From: Actinophytocola gossypii
Lineage (GTDB): Bacteria > Actinomycetota > Actinomycetes > Mycobacteriales > Pseudonocardiaceae
Length of the DNA: 64,000 nucleotides
Assembly (NCBI RefSeq): GCF_025165815.1
Contig: NZ_JAFFZE010000014.1
Span: 124,001 to 188,000 of the forward strand
Reading direction: 5' to 3'
Made by a program: the position numbers and the translations under genes. Positions 9,460-17,947 of the stretch are shown one piece after another (the stretch's first letter is position 1; each line of letters begins with the position of its first letter). The notes beneath the pieces were generated by a model, which worked only from the letters and a program-made list of their open reading frames with translations, was not told the origin of the DNA and ran no database searches.

Positions 9460-10161
9460 GTGGGACAGCATAGCGGCATCGGTGTTCTGGACAAGGCAAT
9501 GGCCGTGCTCGAGGCCGTGGCCAAGGAGCCGTGCGGTCTGGCCGAGCTCTGCACCAGGACCGGCCTTCCCCGTGCGACGGCGCACCGGCTCGCGGTGGGC
9601 CTTGAGGTGCATCGCTTGCTGCGCCGGGGAACCGACGGCCGCTGGCGCCCCGGTCCGGCGCTCGCCGAACTCGCCGGTGGCGCGGTCGACCCGTTGCTGG
9701 ACGCGGCGGGTTCGGTGCTTCCCCGGCTGCGCGACCGCACGGGCGAGAGCGTGCAGCTGTACCGGCGGGACGGAGCGCACCGGGTGTGCATCTCCACCGC
9801 CGAACCGCCGTCCGGGCTGCGGGACACCGTGCCGGTCGGCGCGAGGCTGCCGATGACCGCCGGCTCCGGCGCGAAAGTCCTTGCGGCGTGGACCGATCCG
9901 GCGACCCAGCGCACCCTGCTGAACGACGCGGTGTACGGCGAGCGCGCGCTGTTGGAGGTGCGACGGCGCGGCTGGGCACAGAGCGTGGGCGAGCGCGAAC
10001 CAGGCGTGGCAAGCGTGTCCGCGCCGGTGCGCGACGGCGCCGGAACGGTCGTCGCCGCGGTGTCGGTGTCCGGCCCCATCGACCGGATGGGGCGCCGGCC
10101 CGGTGCGCGGTGGGCGGCGGATCTGCTCGCCGCGGCGGACGCGTTGCAGGCGCGCCTCTAG
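9460..10161 (+). CDS. ndgR: IclR-family regulator of amino-acid metabolism (NdgR/LtbR-like)
   Basis: IclR-type transcription factor of 233 residues. An N-terminal winged helix (about 1-60, [20 protein letters not shown]) is followed by the ligand-binding domain (about 80-230, ending with [20 protein letters not shown]). Divergent arrangement with leuCD is the hallmark of NdgR in streptomycetes and LtbR in corynebacteria. There it controls leucine, tryptophan and related genes. GTG 9460 is the first start in frame. No Shine-Dalgarno is evident, so a very short leader is possible. Confidence 0.92.
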   Translation: MGQHSGIGVLDKAMAVLEAVAKEPCGLAELCTRTGLPRATAHRLAVGLEVHRLLRRGTDGRWRPGPALAELAGGAVDPLLDAAGSVLPRLRDRTGESVQLYRRDGAHRVCISTAEPPSGLRDTVPVGARLPMTAGSGAKVLAAWTDPATQRTLLNDAVYGERALLEVRRRGWAQSVGEREPGVASVSAPVRDGAGTVVAAVSVSGPIDRMGRRPGARWAADLLAAADALQARL

Positions 10162-10211
10162 TCCATTCCGTACCGTCGACGGTGAGACCCTTCCGACTTC
10201 AGGAGCAGATC

Positions 10212-10493
10212 GTGCCGGATCAGGAGAAGCAGGAGCCGATCGACGCCGAGCTGGTGGAGGACCCCGCGCCGACGCCGGCGCCGGCGGGTGACTACACGGA
10301 CAGCGGAGTGCCGACGTTCGACTACGTGCGCGACCAGATCGAGAACCGCACCGCGACCGCCGCCGGCGCGACCGAACTGGCCGGCGAGTCCGCGCCGGGC
10401 CGGTCGGTCGAGCAGCAGTTCGCCGACCGCGAGAAGGCGGGCCGGGAAAAACTCGAGGAGATCCGCCGCGCCATGCGCGAAAAGAACGGGTGA
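10212..10493 (+). CDS. Conserved small acidic protein of unknown function
   Basis: A 93-residue hydrophilic protein. Residues 1-27 are acidic and Pro-rich. Residues 30-60 hold a PTFDYVRDQIENRTATA segment. Residues 65-93 are a charged helix (EQQFADREKAGREKLEEI). There is no signal peptide or membrane segment. GTG 10212 is chosen because AGGAG lies 6-7 nt upstream. It follows ndgR by 50 nt in the same direction. I do not recognise the family; the composition suggests a soluble, partly disordered partner protein. Confidence 0.72.
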   Translation: MPDQEKQEPIDAELVEDPAPTPAPAGDYTDSGVPTFDYVRDQIENRTATAAGATELAGESAPGRSVEQQFADREKAGREKLEEIRRAMREKNG

Positions 10494-10503
10494 CCTCCGC
10501 GGG

Positions 10504-10800
10504 TCAGCGGCGTCCCAGCAGGGCCCGTCTCCACGCCCGCCAGAGGCCGCGCCGTGGTCACCGCCTCGGGTGCGAGTTCGACGCGGCCCTCGGTGACCAC
10601 GACCAGGCGGGCGGCGGCCAGCCGGTCGACGGTGCGCCGGGTCCGGCGGCGAGCAGCGTGGACACGAAGGCGTCCTGGTCCTTCCGCGCGGCGAAGCGCG
10701 TGAACACCTCCTCGAACTGGCCCACCACCACGGGGTCGGCCTCGCCGCAACCGGTTCGGGGCCACGCGGTCGGGGTCGTGATCGCCACCAGGACCGTCAT
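10504..10800 (-). pseudogene. Degraded gene of unknown function, two frameshifts
   Basis: Starting from ATG 10800, the first frame gives about 53 plausible residues including GQFEEVFTRFAARKDQDAFV. The sequence then continues one frame over as RRTVDRLAAARLVVVTEGRV. In the third frame it ends GLWRAWRRALLGRR with TGA at 10504. Joined, the pieces make a continuous approximately 98-residue protein of normal codon use, so two small indels have broken the gene. The family is not recognised. Sequencing error would be an alternative explanation for the shifts. Confidence 0.45.
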
Positions 10801-10883
10801 GCCAGCCGACGTCGGGGCGGCCGCCTACGCGACCACCTACGCGGTCGCCGGCTCGCCACCGCCGCGGGCGACCGGCCGCCGCG

Positions 10884-11162
10884 TCAGAGGCCGCTGACGC
10901 CGATCGCGAGCAGCACCACCTCGAAGAACAGCTGGGCGCCGCCGACGGAGATTCCGGCCACGGCGGTCCAGTCGATGCGGTACTCCCGGCGGGTCACGAT
11001 CGACACCACGCCGAGGATGATCGCGACCGCCGCGACGGCGATGCCGAGGAACGGGGTCAGCCAACTCAGTACGGCCACGCCGAGCGAGATCGGCCCCAGC
11101 AACGCGAGCTTGCCGCGGCGGTCCCGCGCGGGCAGCTCCAGCGTGTCCGATTCTTCCGTCAC
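10884..11162 (-). CDS. Small three-helix membrane protein
   Basis: 92 residues. A short polar N-terminus (MTEESDTLELPARDRRG) is followed by three hydrophobic segments at about 18-36, 37-58 and 66-90. The pattern resembles small DUF4190-like actinobacterial membrane proteins, but no catalytic motif is present and the role is unknown. It faces the downstream LacI operon divergently, about 125 nt from the LacI start. Confidence 0.7.
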   Translation of the reverse strand: MTEESDTLELPARDRRGKLALLGPISLGVAVLSWLTPFLGIAVAAVAIILGVVSIVTRREYRIDWTAVAGISVGGAQLFFEVVLLAIGVSGL

Positions 11163-11210
11163 GTTCCCAGTGTCACACCGATGGGTTGCGATGGCGGTGC
11201 GCGCGGCCGT

Positions 11211-11250
11211 ACAGTCCCGGACTGTAAACGTTCTCGTAAACGTTTACAGT
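11211..11250. promoter_or_regulatory. Overlapping LacI-type operators upstream of the 11287 regulator
   Basis: The perfect palindrome GTAAACGTTTAC (11236-11247) is nested in a larger inverted repeat, ACTGTAAACG (11221-11230) with CGTTTACAGT (11241-11250). A second palindrome, ACAGTCCCGGACTGT (11211-11225), overlaps its left edge. The central CG and A/T-rich arms are typical of LacI-family sites. The position, 37 nt before the LacI start, indicates autoregulation of the operon. Confidence 0.8.
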
Positions 11251-11286
11251 CCAGCTGAGTCGCCTTTCACCGTTGCGAGGGACCCC

Positions 11287-12303
11287 GTGGCGCAGGCCAA
11301 GAAGTCGACGCTCACGCTCGTCGCCGAGCGGGCCGGCGTGTCGATCGCGTCCGTCTCGCGGGTGCTGAACGGGCAGCCGGCCTCCGAAGCGGTCACCGAG
11401 CGGGTGCGGGCCGCCGCCGCCGAGCTCGGGTACGTGCCGGACGCCACCGCCCGCTCGCTGAAGGTCGGCCGGACCGAACAGATCGCGCTCGCCGTCGCGG
11501 ACGTCGGGAACCCCGTCTACGTCAGCATGATGCGGGAGATCTCCGAGGTGGTGACCAGGGCCGGCTACCGGCTCGTGCTCTCCTCCACCGGCTCGGACCC
11601 GCGTGACCAGATCGACCTGCTGGTCGGCCTCAACCGCGGGTTCGCCGACGGCCTCATCCTCAGCCCGCTGCGGGTGCCGGAGGAACTCGGCACCCAGCTG
11701 CGCGCCAGCCGGTTCCCGATCGTCATCATCGGGTCGCTCCCGCCGGGCGTCGAGCTGGACAACGTCCGGGCGGACTCGGTCGCCGGCATGGCCCTCGCCG
11801 TCGATCATGTCGCGGACCAGGGGCGCGAGCGGGTCGCGTTCGTCAACGGGCCGGTCGACACGGTGCCGGGAGCTGCCAGGCGGGGCGGCTATCTGAAGGC
11901 ACTCGCGGCGCGGGGGCTGCGCCGGGACACCGGCGCCGAGGTCGAGGCCAGGGACTTCACCTACCGCGCGGGCCTGGACGCCGCCGCGCGGCTGCTCGAG
12001 CGGTGCACGCCGGACGCGATCGTCTGCGCCAACGACCTGCTCGCGATCGCCGCGCTGAACGTCGCCAGCCGGGGCGGCCTGCGCGTCCCCGACGACGTGG
12101 CGATCGTCGGCATGGACGACACCGACCTCGCCGAGCTGGCGAACCCCGCGATCACCAGCGTCGACCTCGGCGCGACCACCCGCGCGAAGGCCGCCGCCGA
12201 GCTGCTGCTGCGCCGGCTCGACGAGCCGGACGCGCCGGTCCAGCAGGTCGTCATCGAGCCGAAGCTCACCGTGCGCGCCTCCACCGAGAGGAGCGCCAGG
12301 TGA
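11287..12303 (+). CDS. LacI-family transcriptional regulator (first sugar operon)
   Basis: 338 residues. The N-terminal LacI helix-turn-helix is at about 8-55 (LVAERAGVSIASVSRVLNG), with a hinge helix near ATARSLKVG, then a periplasmic-binding-protein-like sensor domain ending VVIEPKLTVRAST. GTG 11287 has GAGGG 5 nt upstream. It is the first gene of a tightly packed operon running to 21893; its stop overlaps the first permease start (GTGA). It probably represses this operon through the palindromes just upstream and senses the imported sugar or a derivative. Confidence 0.93.
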   Translation: MAQAKKSTLTLVAERAGVSIASVSRVLNGQPASEAVTERVRAAAAELGYVPDATARSLKVGRTEQIALAVADVGNPVYVSMMREISEVVTRAGYRLVLSSTGSDPRDQIDLLVGLNRGFADGLILSPLRVPEELGTQLRASRFPIVIIGSLPPGVELDNVRADSVAGMALAVDHVADQGRERVAFVNGPVDTVPGAARRGGYLKALAARGLRRDTGAEVEARDFTYRAGLDAAARLLERCTPDAIVCANDLLAIAALNVASRGGLRVPDDVAIVGMDDTDLAELANPAITSVDLGATTRAKAAAELLLRRLDEPDAPVQQVVIEPKLTVRASTERSAR

Positions 12304-13235
12304 CCACTGCGACGAGCCGTCCGGTGCGGCCACGGCGGCCGCCGCGCGGGGTCGGCGGGTTCGGCGGCAACGGCGGGCGGGACGCCTGGCTGCTGGTGCT
12401 GCCGGCGCTCATCCCGGTCGTGCTGTTCAGCGTGTACCCGCTCGTCCAGGGGATCCTGCTCGGGTTCACCGACGCGCAGGCCGGGCTGAACCAGCCGGTC
12501 GACTTCAACGGCGTCGACAACTACACCCGGCTGCTCGACCACGACCTGTTCTGGAAGTCCTTCCGCATCGGGCTGATCTGGGCGTTCAGCGTCACGATCC
12601 TGCAGTTCCTCGCCTCGCTCGGGCTGGCGCTGCTGCTCAACCTGAACCTGCGGCTGCGCTGGCTCGCCCGCACGCTCGCGCTGGTGCCGTGGGCGATGCC
12701 CCCGGTGATCATCGCGATCATGTGGAAGCTGATGCTGAACCCGAGCTACGGGCCGATCAACGAGCTGATGCGCACGCTCGGGCTCCCGGGGGACATCAAC
12801 TGGCTCGGCGACTTCTCCACCGCGCTCCCCGCGGTGATCGTCGTCGGCATCTGGGCCGGCATGCCGCAGACCACGATCACGCTGCTCGCCGGCCTGCAGA
12901 ACGTCCGGGGCGAACTGCACGAGGCCGCGGCCATCGACGGCGCCGGCACCTGGCAGCGGTTCTGGCACGTGACGCTGCCGGCACTGCGCCCGGTGATCGT
13001 GGCGATCACCTCGCTCGACCTGATCTGGAACTTCAACTCGTTCGCACTGGTCTACGTGCTCACCGCGGGCGGCCCGGGCGGACAGACGATGCTGCCGATG
13101 CTCTTCGCCTACAACGAGGCGTTCCGCTACGGCAACTTCGGCTACGCGGCCGCGCTGGGCAACGTCATGGTCGTCGTGATCGCCGCGTTCCTCGTCCTCT
13201 ACCTGCGTGGCCAGGCAAGGAGCCGGGACTCATGA
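12300..13235 (+). CDS. Carbohydrate ABC transporter permease (MalF type)
   Basis: 311 residues with six predicted membrane segments after a basic N-terminus. The cytoplasmic EAA loop, which docks the ATPase, reads EAAAIDGAGTWQRFWHVTLP at about residues 204-223. It overlaps both neighbours by 4 nt (GTGA and ATGA), so the genes are translationally coupled. It pairs with the next permease and the lipoprotein after it. No ATPase is encoded in the operon; in actinomycetes a shared MsiK-like ATPase commonly serves such systems. Confidence 0.93.
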   Translation: MTTATSRPVRPRRPPRGVGGFGGNGGRDAWLLVLPALIPVVLFSVYPLVQGILLGFTDAQAGLNQPVDFNGVDNYTRLLDHDLFWKSFRIGLIWAFSVTILQFLASLGLALLLNLNLRLRWLARTLALVPWAMPPVIIAIMWKLMLNPSYGPINELMRTLGLPGDINWLGDFSTALPAVIVVGIWAGMPQTTITLLAGLQNVRGELHEAAAIDGAGTWQRFWHVTLPALRPVIVAITSLDLIWNFNSFALVYVLTAGGPGGQTMLPMLFAYNEAFRYGNFGYAAALGNVMVVVIAAFLVLYLRGQARSRDS

Positions 13236-14089
13236 CACCGACCGTCGCGCCGGTGCGGCGCACCCGCCCGTTCGCCCGGCCGCTGCAGTACCTGGCGCTG
13301 GCCGCCTACATGGTGTTCCTCGGCTTCCCGCTGGTGTTCCTGCTGTCCACGTCGATGAAGACGGCCCAGGAGCTGCGGTCGCCGGACAACTCTTTCCTGC
13401 CCGACCGGCTGAGCTGGGACAACTTCGGCGACGCGATCGAGAAGGCGAACCTGGTGCAGGCGGCCGGGAACAGCCTCTACGTGGCGACGTTGACGACGGT
13501 GATCGTGACGCTGGTCTCGCTGCCGGCGGCCTACGCGATGGCCCGGTTCCGCACGAGGCTGCGCGGGGCCGCGACGATCTGGATCCTGCTCAGCCAGGTG
13601 TTCCCGTTCATCCTGATCATCGTCCCGCTGTTCCTGGTGCTCAAGCAGATCGGGCTTGTCGACGACCCGCACGGGCTGGTGATCGCCTACACCGTCTGGT
13701 CGCTGCCGTTCGCGCTGTGGATGCTGCGAGGCTATGTCGCCGCGGTGCCGGTCGACCTGGAGGAGGCGGGCGCGATCGACGGCGCGTCGCGGTTGCGGGT
13801 GCTGCGCTCGATCGTGCTGCCGCTGCTGGCACCCGGGCTGGTGGCGACGAGCCTGTTCACGTTCATCTCCTCCTGGAACGAGTTCTTCTTCGCCCTGGTG
13901 CTCATCCAGGACCCGGACCTGCAGACCCTGCCGCTGACGCTCGCCCGGTTCGTCGGCGCCGAGGGTCAGGTCCAGATGGGACAGCTCGCGGCGGCGTCGC
14001 TGCTGGCGACGATCCCGAGCCTCGCGTTCTTCCTGCTCATCCAGCGCCGGCTCACCTCCGGGTTGATGAGCGGTGCGGTGAAGGGCTGA
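13232..14089 (+). CDS. Carbohydrate ABC transporter permease (MalG type)
   Basis: 285 residues with six membrane helices. The EAA loop EEAGAIDGASRLRVLRSIVL occupies about residues 173-192. C-terminal RRLTSGLMSGAVKG is typical of MalG-like permeases of the sugar (CUT1) class. ATG 13232 overlaps the previous stop (ATGA). It forms the heterodimeric channel with the preceding MalF-type protein. Confidence 0.93.
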   Translation: MTPTVAPVRRTRPFARPLQYLALAAYMVFLGFPLVFLLSTSMKTAQELRSPDNSFLPDRLSWDNFGDAIEKANLVQAAGNSLYVATLTTVIVTLVSLPAAYAMARFRTRLRGAATIWILLSQVFPFILIIVPLFLVLKQIGLVDDPHGLVIAYTVWSLPFALWMLRGYVAAVPVDLEEAGAIDGASRLRVLRSIVLPLLAPGLVATSLFTFISSWNEFFFALVLIQDPDLQTLPLTLARFVGAEGQVQMGQLAAASLLATIPSLAFFLLIQRRLTSGLMSGAVKG

Positions 14090-14126
14090 GCCCCGAGCCG
14101 AACGACCGACACAGAAGGAGTCACAC

Positions 14127-15422
14127 ATGAAGCGAAAGGCGTTGCTCGGCATCGGAGCCGTCGCCGTCGTCGCGCTGGTCGGCGGATGCGCCTTCAACTC
14201 CGAACAGGCCGACTCGGGCGGGGCGGCGGACGGCCCGGTCACGCTGACCTTCCAGAGCCTGGCGTACCAGGACTCGACGGTGGCCGCCACGAAGGAGATC
14301 GTCGACACCTGGAACGCCGAGCACCCCGACATCACGATCGAGCTGACGCAGGGCAGCTGGGACGGGGTGCACGACCAGCTGGTGACGCAGTTCCAGGGCG
14401 GCACCGCACCGGACATCATCCACAACGAGTCCAGCGACATCATGGGCTTCGCCGAGCAGGGCTACCTCGCCGACCTCGGCCAGTACCTCAGCGAGGACAC
14501 CACGAACGCGGTCAGCGACGAGGTGTGGGACACCGTCACCACCCGGGACGGCGAGGTCGTCGCCGCGCCGACGCTGATCCAGACCTACGTCGTGTTCGCC
14601 AACACCGACGCGTTCGCCGCCGCCGGCGTCGAGGTGCCGTCCGGCGACCAGTTGAGCTGGGACGACCTGCAAGCCACGGCCAAGCAGCTCACCCGCGACG
14701 GGAAGTTCGGCGTCGGCTGGGGACTGCGGCAGCCCACCGCGGCGGTGATGAACACCGCGCTCGGGTTCGGCGGCACGTACTTCGACATCGGCGAGGGCGA
14801 CGAGGCGGACACGATCCACGTCGGGGACGCTGAGCTGGCCGTGCCGGAGCGGATCCACGCGATGGCCCACGAGGACCGCTCGCTGGACCCGGTGTCGCTC
14901 ACCCAGTCCGGCAGCGACGTGCTGCCCGGCTTCCTCAGCGGCAAGTACGCCATGTACGTCGGCGGCAACTACCTGGCCCAGCAGATCACCGAGTCCGCTC
15001 CGGAGGGGTTCAACTGGACGGTGCTGCCGCCGCTGGCCGGCACCGAGGGCCCGGTGCAGGCGGCGAACCCGCAGACGATGTCGGTCTCCGCGCGCAGCGA
15101 GGCCCCGGAGCAGGCGGCCGAGTTCATCGACTACTTCATGAGCCCGGAGAACCAGGCGAAGCTGGCCCAGGGCGACTGGCTGATCCCGGCGTCCTCGCCC
15201 GCCCGCGACGAGTTGGCCGAGCAGACGAAGGACACCCCGGTGTGGCAGCCGATGCTGGCCAGCGCCGAGAACCTGTCCGGCGCGCCGTTCCAGCAGGCGT
15301 CGAAGTACCCGCAGTGGAAGGACCAGTACGCGACGCCGGCACTGCAGCAGTACTTCGCCGACTCGATCGGCCTGGGGGACCTGCGTACGAAGCTGACCGA
15401 CGGCTGGAACTCGATCGAGTGA
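14127..15422 (+). CDS. Sugar-binding lipoprotein of the ABC importer
   Basis: 431-residue extracellular solute-binding protein. The signal peptide ends in lipobox LVGGC with the lipidated Cys at residue 21. The mature protein has the family 1 pattern (DIIHNESSDIMGFAEQGYLADL, then FLSGKYAMYVGGNY and the ENQAKLAQGDWLIPA region). Ribosome site AAGGAG is 7-8 nt upstream. It is the substrate-specifying component for the two permeases before it. The ligand cannot be read from sequence; CUT1 proteins usually bind oligosaccharides or glycosides. Confidence 0.92.
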   Translation: MKRKALLGIGAVAVVALVGGCAFNSEQADSGGAADGPVTLTFQSLAYQDSTVAATKEIVDTWNAEHPDITIELTQGSWDGVHDQLVTQFQGGTAPDIIHNESSDIMGFAEQGYLADLGQYLSEDTTNAVSDEVWDTVTTRDGEVVAAPTLIQTYVVFANTDAFAAAGVEVPSGDQLSWDDLQATAKQLTRDGKFGVGWGLRQPTAAVMNTALGFGGTYFDIGEGDEADTIHVGDAELAVPERIHAMAHEDRSLDPVSLTQSGSDVLPGFLSGKYAMYVGGNYLAQQITESAPEGFNWTVLPPLAGTEGPVQAANPQTMSVSARSEAPEQAAEFIDYFMSPENQAKLAQGDWLIPASSPARDELAEQTKDTPVWQPMLASAENLSGAPFQQASKYPQWKDQYATPALQQYFADSIGLGDLRTKLTDGWNSIE

Positions 15423-15448
15423 CCGAACGACCCGAAGGAGAACGACAC

Positions 15449-16591
15449 ATGGACCTGCTCGAGGACAAGGCGACGGGCGCGCTGGCCGGAGCCGCGGTGG
15501 CCGACGCGCTCGGCGGCGCGGCGGAGGGCAACACGCCCGAGGCCATCCGCGAGCGGTACGACGGGTTCGTCGAGGGCATCGTGCCGCCGTTCAACGAGGA
15601 CTGGCGGCACGCCCGCCCGATCGCGCCGTACCACAAGGGCGACGGGCACGTCACCGACGACACCCTGATGACCACCGCCCTCGTGCGGGTCTACGACACC
15701 GTCCGCGACCACCTGGACGCGCACGCGGTCGCCGAGCACCTGGTGCCGCTGCTGATGGGCGAGCGCCGCTGGATCCCGGAGCTGGAGACCGAGACGATCC
15801 TGCTGCACCGGCTGTTCCTGGCGGAGAAGTGGCTCGTGGCGCGCCTGCACTACGGGCACGTCGACCCGCGCTCGGCGGGCGTTGGCAACATCGTCAACTG
15901 CGGCGCGGCGATGTACGCGGCGCCGATCGGGATCGCGAACGCCGGCTCGCCGGACGGCGCGTACACGGAGGCGATCGACGTCGCAGGCGCGCACCAGTCG
16001 AGCTACGGGCGCGAGGCCGCCGGCGTGTACGCGGCCTGTGTCGCGGAGGCGATGCGGCCGGAGGCGTCGGTCTCCTCGGTCGTCGAGGTCGCGCTGCGGC
16101 TGGCGAAGGACGGCACCCGGGACGCGATCGACGCCGTGGTCGGGGCGGCGTCGACGCTTCCGGACTGGCGGTCGTCGCTGGCCGGGCTGCGGGCGGCGGT
16201 GGAGCCGTTCGACACGGTCGGGCCGAACTACCGGGAGCCGGCGCGGGACGCGCGGATCCCGAGCCGCACCAAGTCGATCGAGGAGCTGCCGGTGGCACTC
16301 GGCATGCTCGTGGTGGCCGGCGGCGACTACCGGGAGACCGTGCTCGGCTCGGTGAACTACGGCCGCGACTCGGACTCGATCGCGGTCATGGGCGGGTCGA
16401 TCGCCGGTGCCCTCGGCGGACGCGGCGTCGTGCCGGACGAGTGGGTCACCGACGTCGGCGAGGCCAGCCGGATGGACGTCACCGCCACCGGCCCGACGAT
16501 GGCGGCGGTCGCGAAGGAGATCTGGGCCAAGGACCGGGAGCGGTTCGACCGCCGCGCCGCCCTGTTCGACTCGCTCGGGAAGGCCGCCTGA
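15449..16591 (+). CDS. ADP-ribosylglycohydrolase-fold enzyme 1
   Basis: 380 residues. This all-helical ARH/DraG fold usually cleaves N- or O-glycosidic bonds to ADP-ribose at a binuclear Mg site. The metal motifs are present: HVTDDTLMTTALV at about residue 68 and GRDSDSIAVMGGSIAGALGG at about residue 310. Ribosome site GAAGGAG is 8 nt before ATG 15449. Genes of this fold next to sugar transporters probably act on an imported glycoside or nucleoside rather than on ADP-ribosylated proteins; this is inference from context. Confidence 0.88.
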   Translation: MDLLEDKATGALAGAAVADALGGAAEGNTPEAIRERYDGFVEGIVPPFNEDWRHARPIAPYHKGDGHVTDDTLMTTALVRVYDTVRDHLDAHAVAEHLVPLLMGERRWIPELETETILLHRLFLAEKWLVARLHYGHVDPRSAGVGNIVNCGAAMYAAPIGIANAGSPDGAYTEAIDVAGAHQSSYGREAAGVYAACVAEAMRPEASVSSVVEVALRLAKDGTRDAIDAVVGAASTLPDWRSSLAGLRAAVEPFDTVGPNYREPARDARIPSRTKSIEELPVALGMLVVAGGDYRETVLGSVNYGRDSDSIAVMGGSIAGALGGRGVVPDEWVTDVGEASRMDVTATGPTMAAVAKEIWAKDRERFDRRAALFDSLGKAA

Positions 16592-16593
16592 GG

Positions 16594-17943
16594 ATGCTGC
16601 GACTGACCTGGACCCAGCCGGAGGACCTGGTGCCGCACGGCATCCGGGCCGCCCGGCTCGACGGGATCGACGTGGACGACCTGGCCGGCGAGTGGGTCGC
16701 GGCGGGCGGCTCGCTGGACGCGCCCGCGTCCGGCGCGACGCCACGGCCCGTGTCCGAGGAGCTGCGCGCGCTGGGGCGGGCCACGCTGTCCCGGTTGGAC
16801 GAGCGGGCGGCGCCGGCGGAACTGCGCCGGGTCGAGCCGGACGGGCTCGACGAGATCCTGGCGTCGGCCCGGCCGGTCGGCGCGACCGGTGTGCCGGCGG
16901 ACCTGGACGACCGGGTGCACGGCGCCTGGCTCGGGCGCGCGGCGGGGTGCCTGCTGGGCAAGCCGGTGGAGAAGATCCCGCGCGAGGGCATCCGGGCGAT
17001 CGCGCGCGGCACCGGCAACTGGCCGATCTCCGGGTACTTCACCGAGGTCGGGCTGCCCGAGGACGTGGCGGCCCGGTACGCGTGGAACCGCCGCAGCCGT
17101 TCGACCAGCCTCGTCGAGAACATCGACGGGATGCCCGAGGACGACGACCTGAACTACCCGCTCATCGCGCTGGACCTGCTGGAGCGGCACGGCGACGGAT
17201 TCACCACCGACGACGTGGCGCAGTCCTGGTTGGACAACCTGCCGGGCGGGCGGGTGTTCACCGCCGAGCGGGTGGCCTACCGGAACCTGCTCGACGGGTA
17301 CGAGCCGGAGGTGGCGGGCGCGGTGCGGAACCCGTTCCGGGACTGGATCGGCGCGCAGATCCGCACCGACGTGTACGGCTGGACGCACCCGGGCGACCCG
17401 GTCACCGCGGCCCGGCTCGCGTGGACGGACGCACGGCTCAGCCACGGACGGAACGGCGTGTACGGGGCGATGTTCGCGGCCGCCGCGTGCTCGGTGGCGG
17501 TCACCGGGGTCGGCGTGGCGGGGGTGCTCGAGGCCGGGCTGTCGGTGGTGCCGCCGGGATCGCGGTTCGCTGCGGCGGTCACGCTCGGTGCGGAACTGGG
17601 TGCCGGGCCGCGGCCGGTGGAGGACGCGCTGGACGTCATCCACGACCGGTACGGCGACCTGCACTGGGTGCACGTGCTGAACAACGCCGCCGTTCTCGGG
17701 TTCGCGCTCGTGCGCGGCGACGGCGACTACGCGCGGACGATCACGACCGCGGTGACCGGCGGGTGGGACACCGACTCGACCGGCGCCACCGCGGGGTCGA
17801 TCGCGGGTGCGTCGACCGGTGCGTCGGCGCTGCCCGCCCGGTGGGTGGATCCGCTGCGCAACCGGCTCGCCACCAGCATTCCCGGCTTCGACGGCATCGG
17901 GTTCGACGAACTGTCCGCGCGCACGGTCGCACTGGTGAGGTGA
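16594..17943 (+). CDS. ADP-ribosylglycohydrolase-fold enzyme 2, N-terminally extended
   Basis: 449 residues, starting 2 nt after the first ARH-fold gene. The ARH core starts at about residue 105 (DRVHGAWLGRAAGCLLGKPVEK). The first metal motif is the variant GMPEDDDLNYPLIALDLLE instead of TDDT. The second is GWDTDSTGATAGSIAGA. The extra 100 N-terminal residues have no recognised domain. The two paralogues differ enough to suggest different substrates or successive steps in one pathway. Confidence 0.87.
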   Translation: MLRLTWTQPEDLVPHGIRAARLDGIDVDDLAGEWVAAGGSLDAPASGATPRPVSEELRALGRATLSRLDERAAPAELRRVEPDGLDEILASARPVGATGVPADLDDRVHGAWLGRAAGCLLGKPVEKIPREGIRAIARGTGNWPISGYFTEVGLPEDVAARYAWNRRSRSTSLVENIDGMPEDDDLNYPLIALDLLERHGDGFTTDDVAQSWLDNLPGGRVFTAERVAYRNLLDGYEPEVAGAVRNPFRDWIGAQIRTDVYGWTHPGDPVTAARLAWTDARLSHGRNGVYGAMFAAAACSVAVTGVGVAGVLEAGLSVVPPGSRFAAAVTLGAELGAGPRPVEDALDVIHDRYGDLHWVHVLNNAAVLGFALVRGDGDYARTITTAVTGGWDTDSTGATAGSIAGASTGASALPARWVDPLRNRLATSIPGFDGIGFDELSARTVALVR

Positions 17944-17947
17944 CGCC

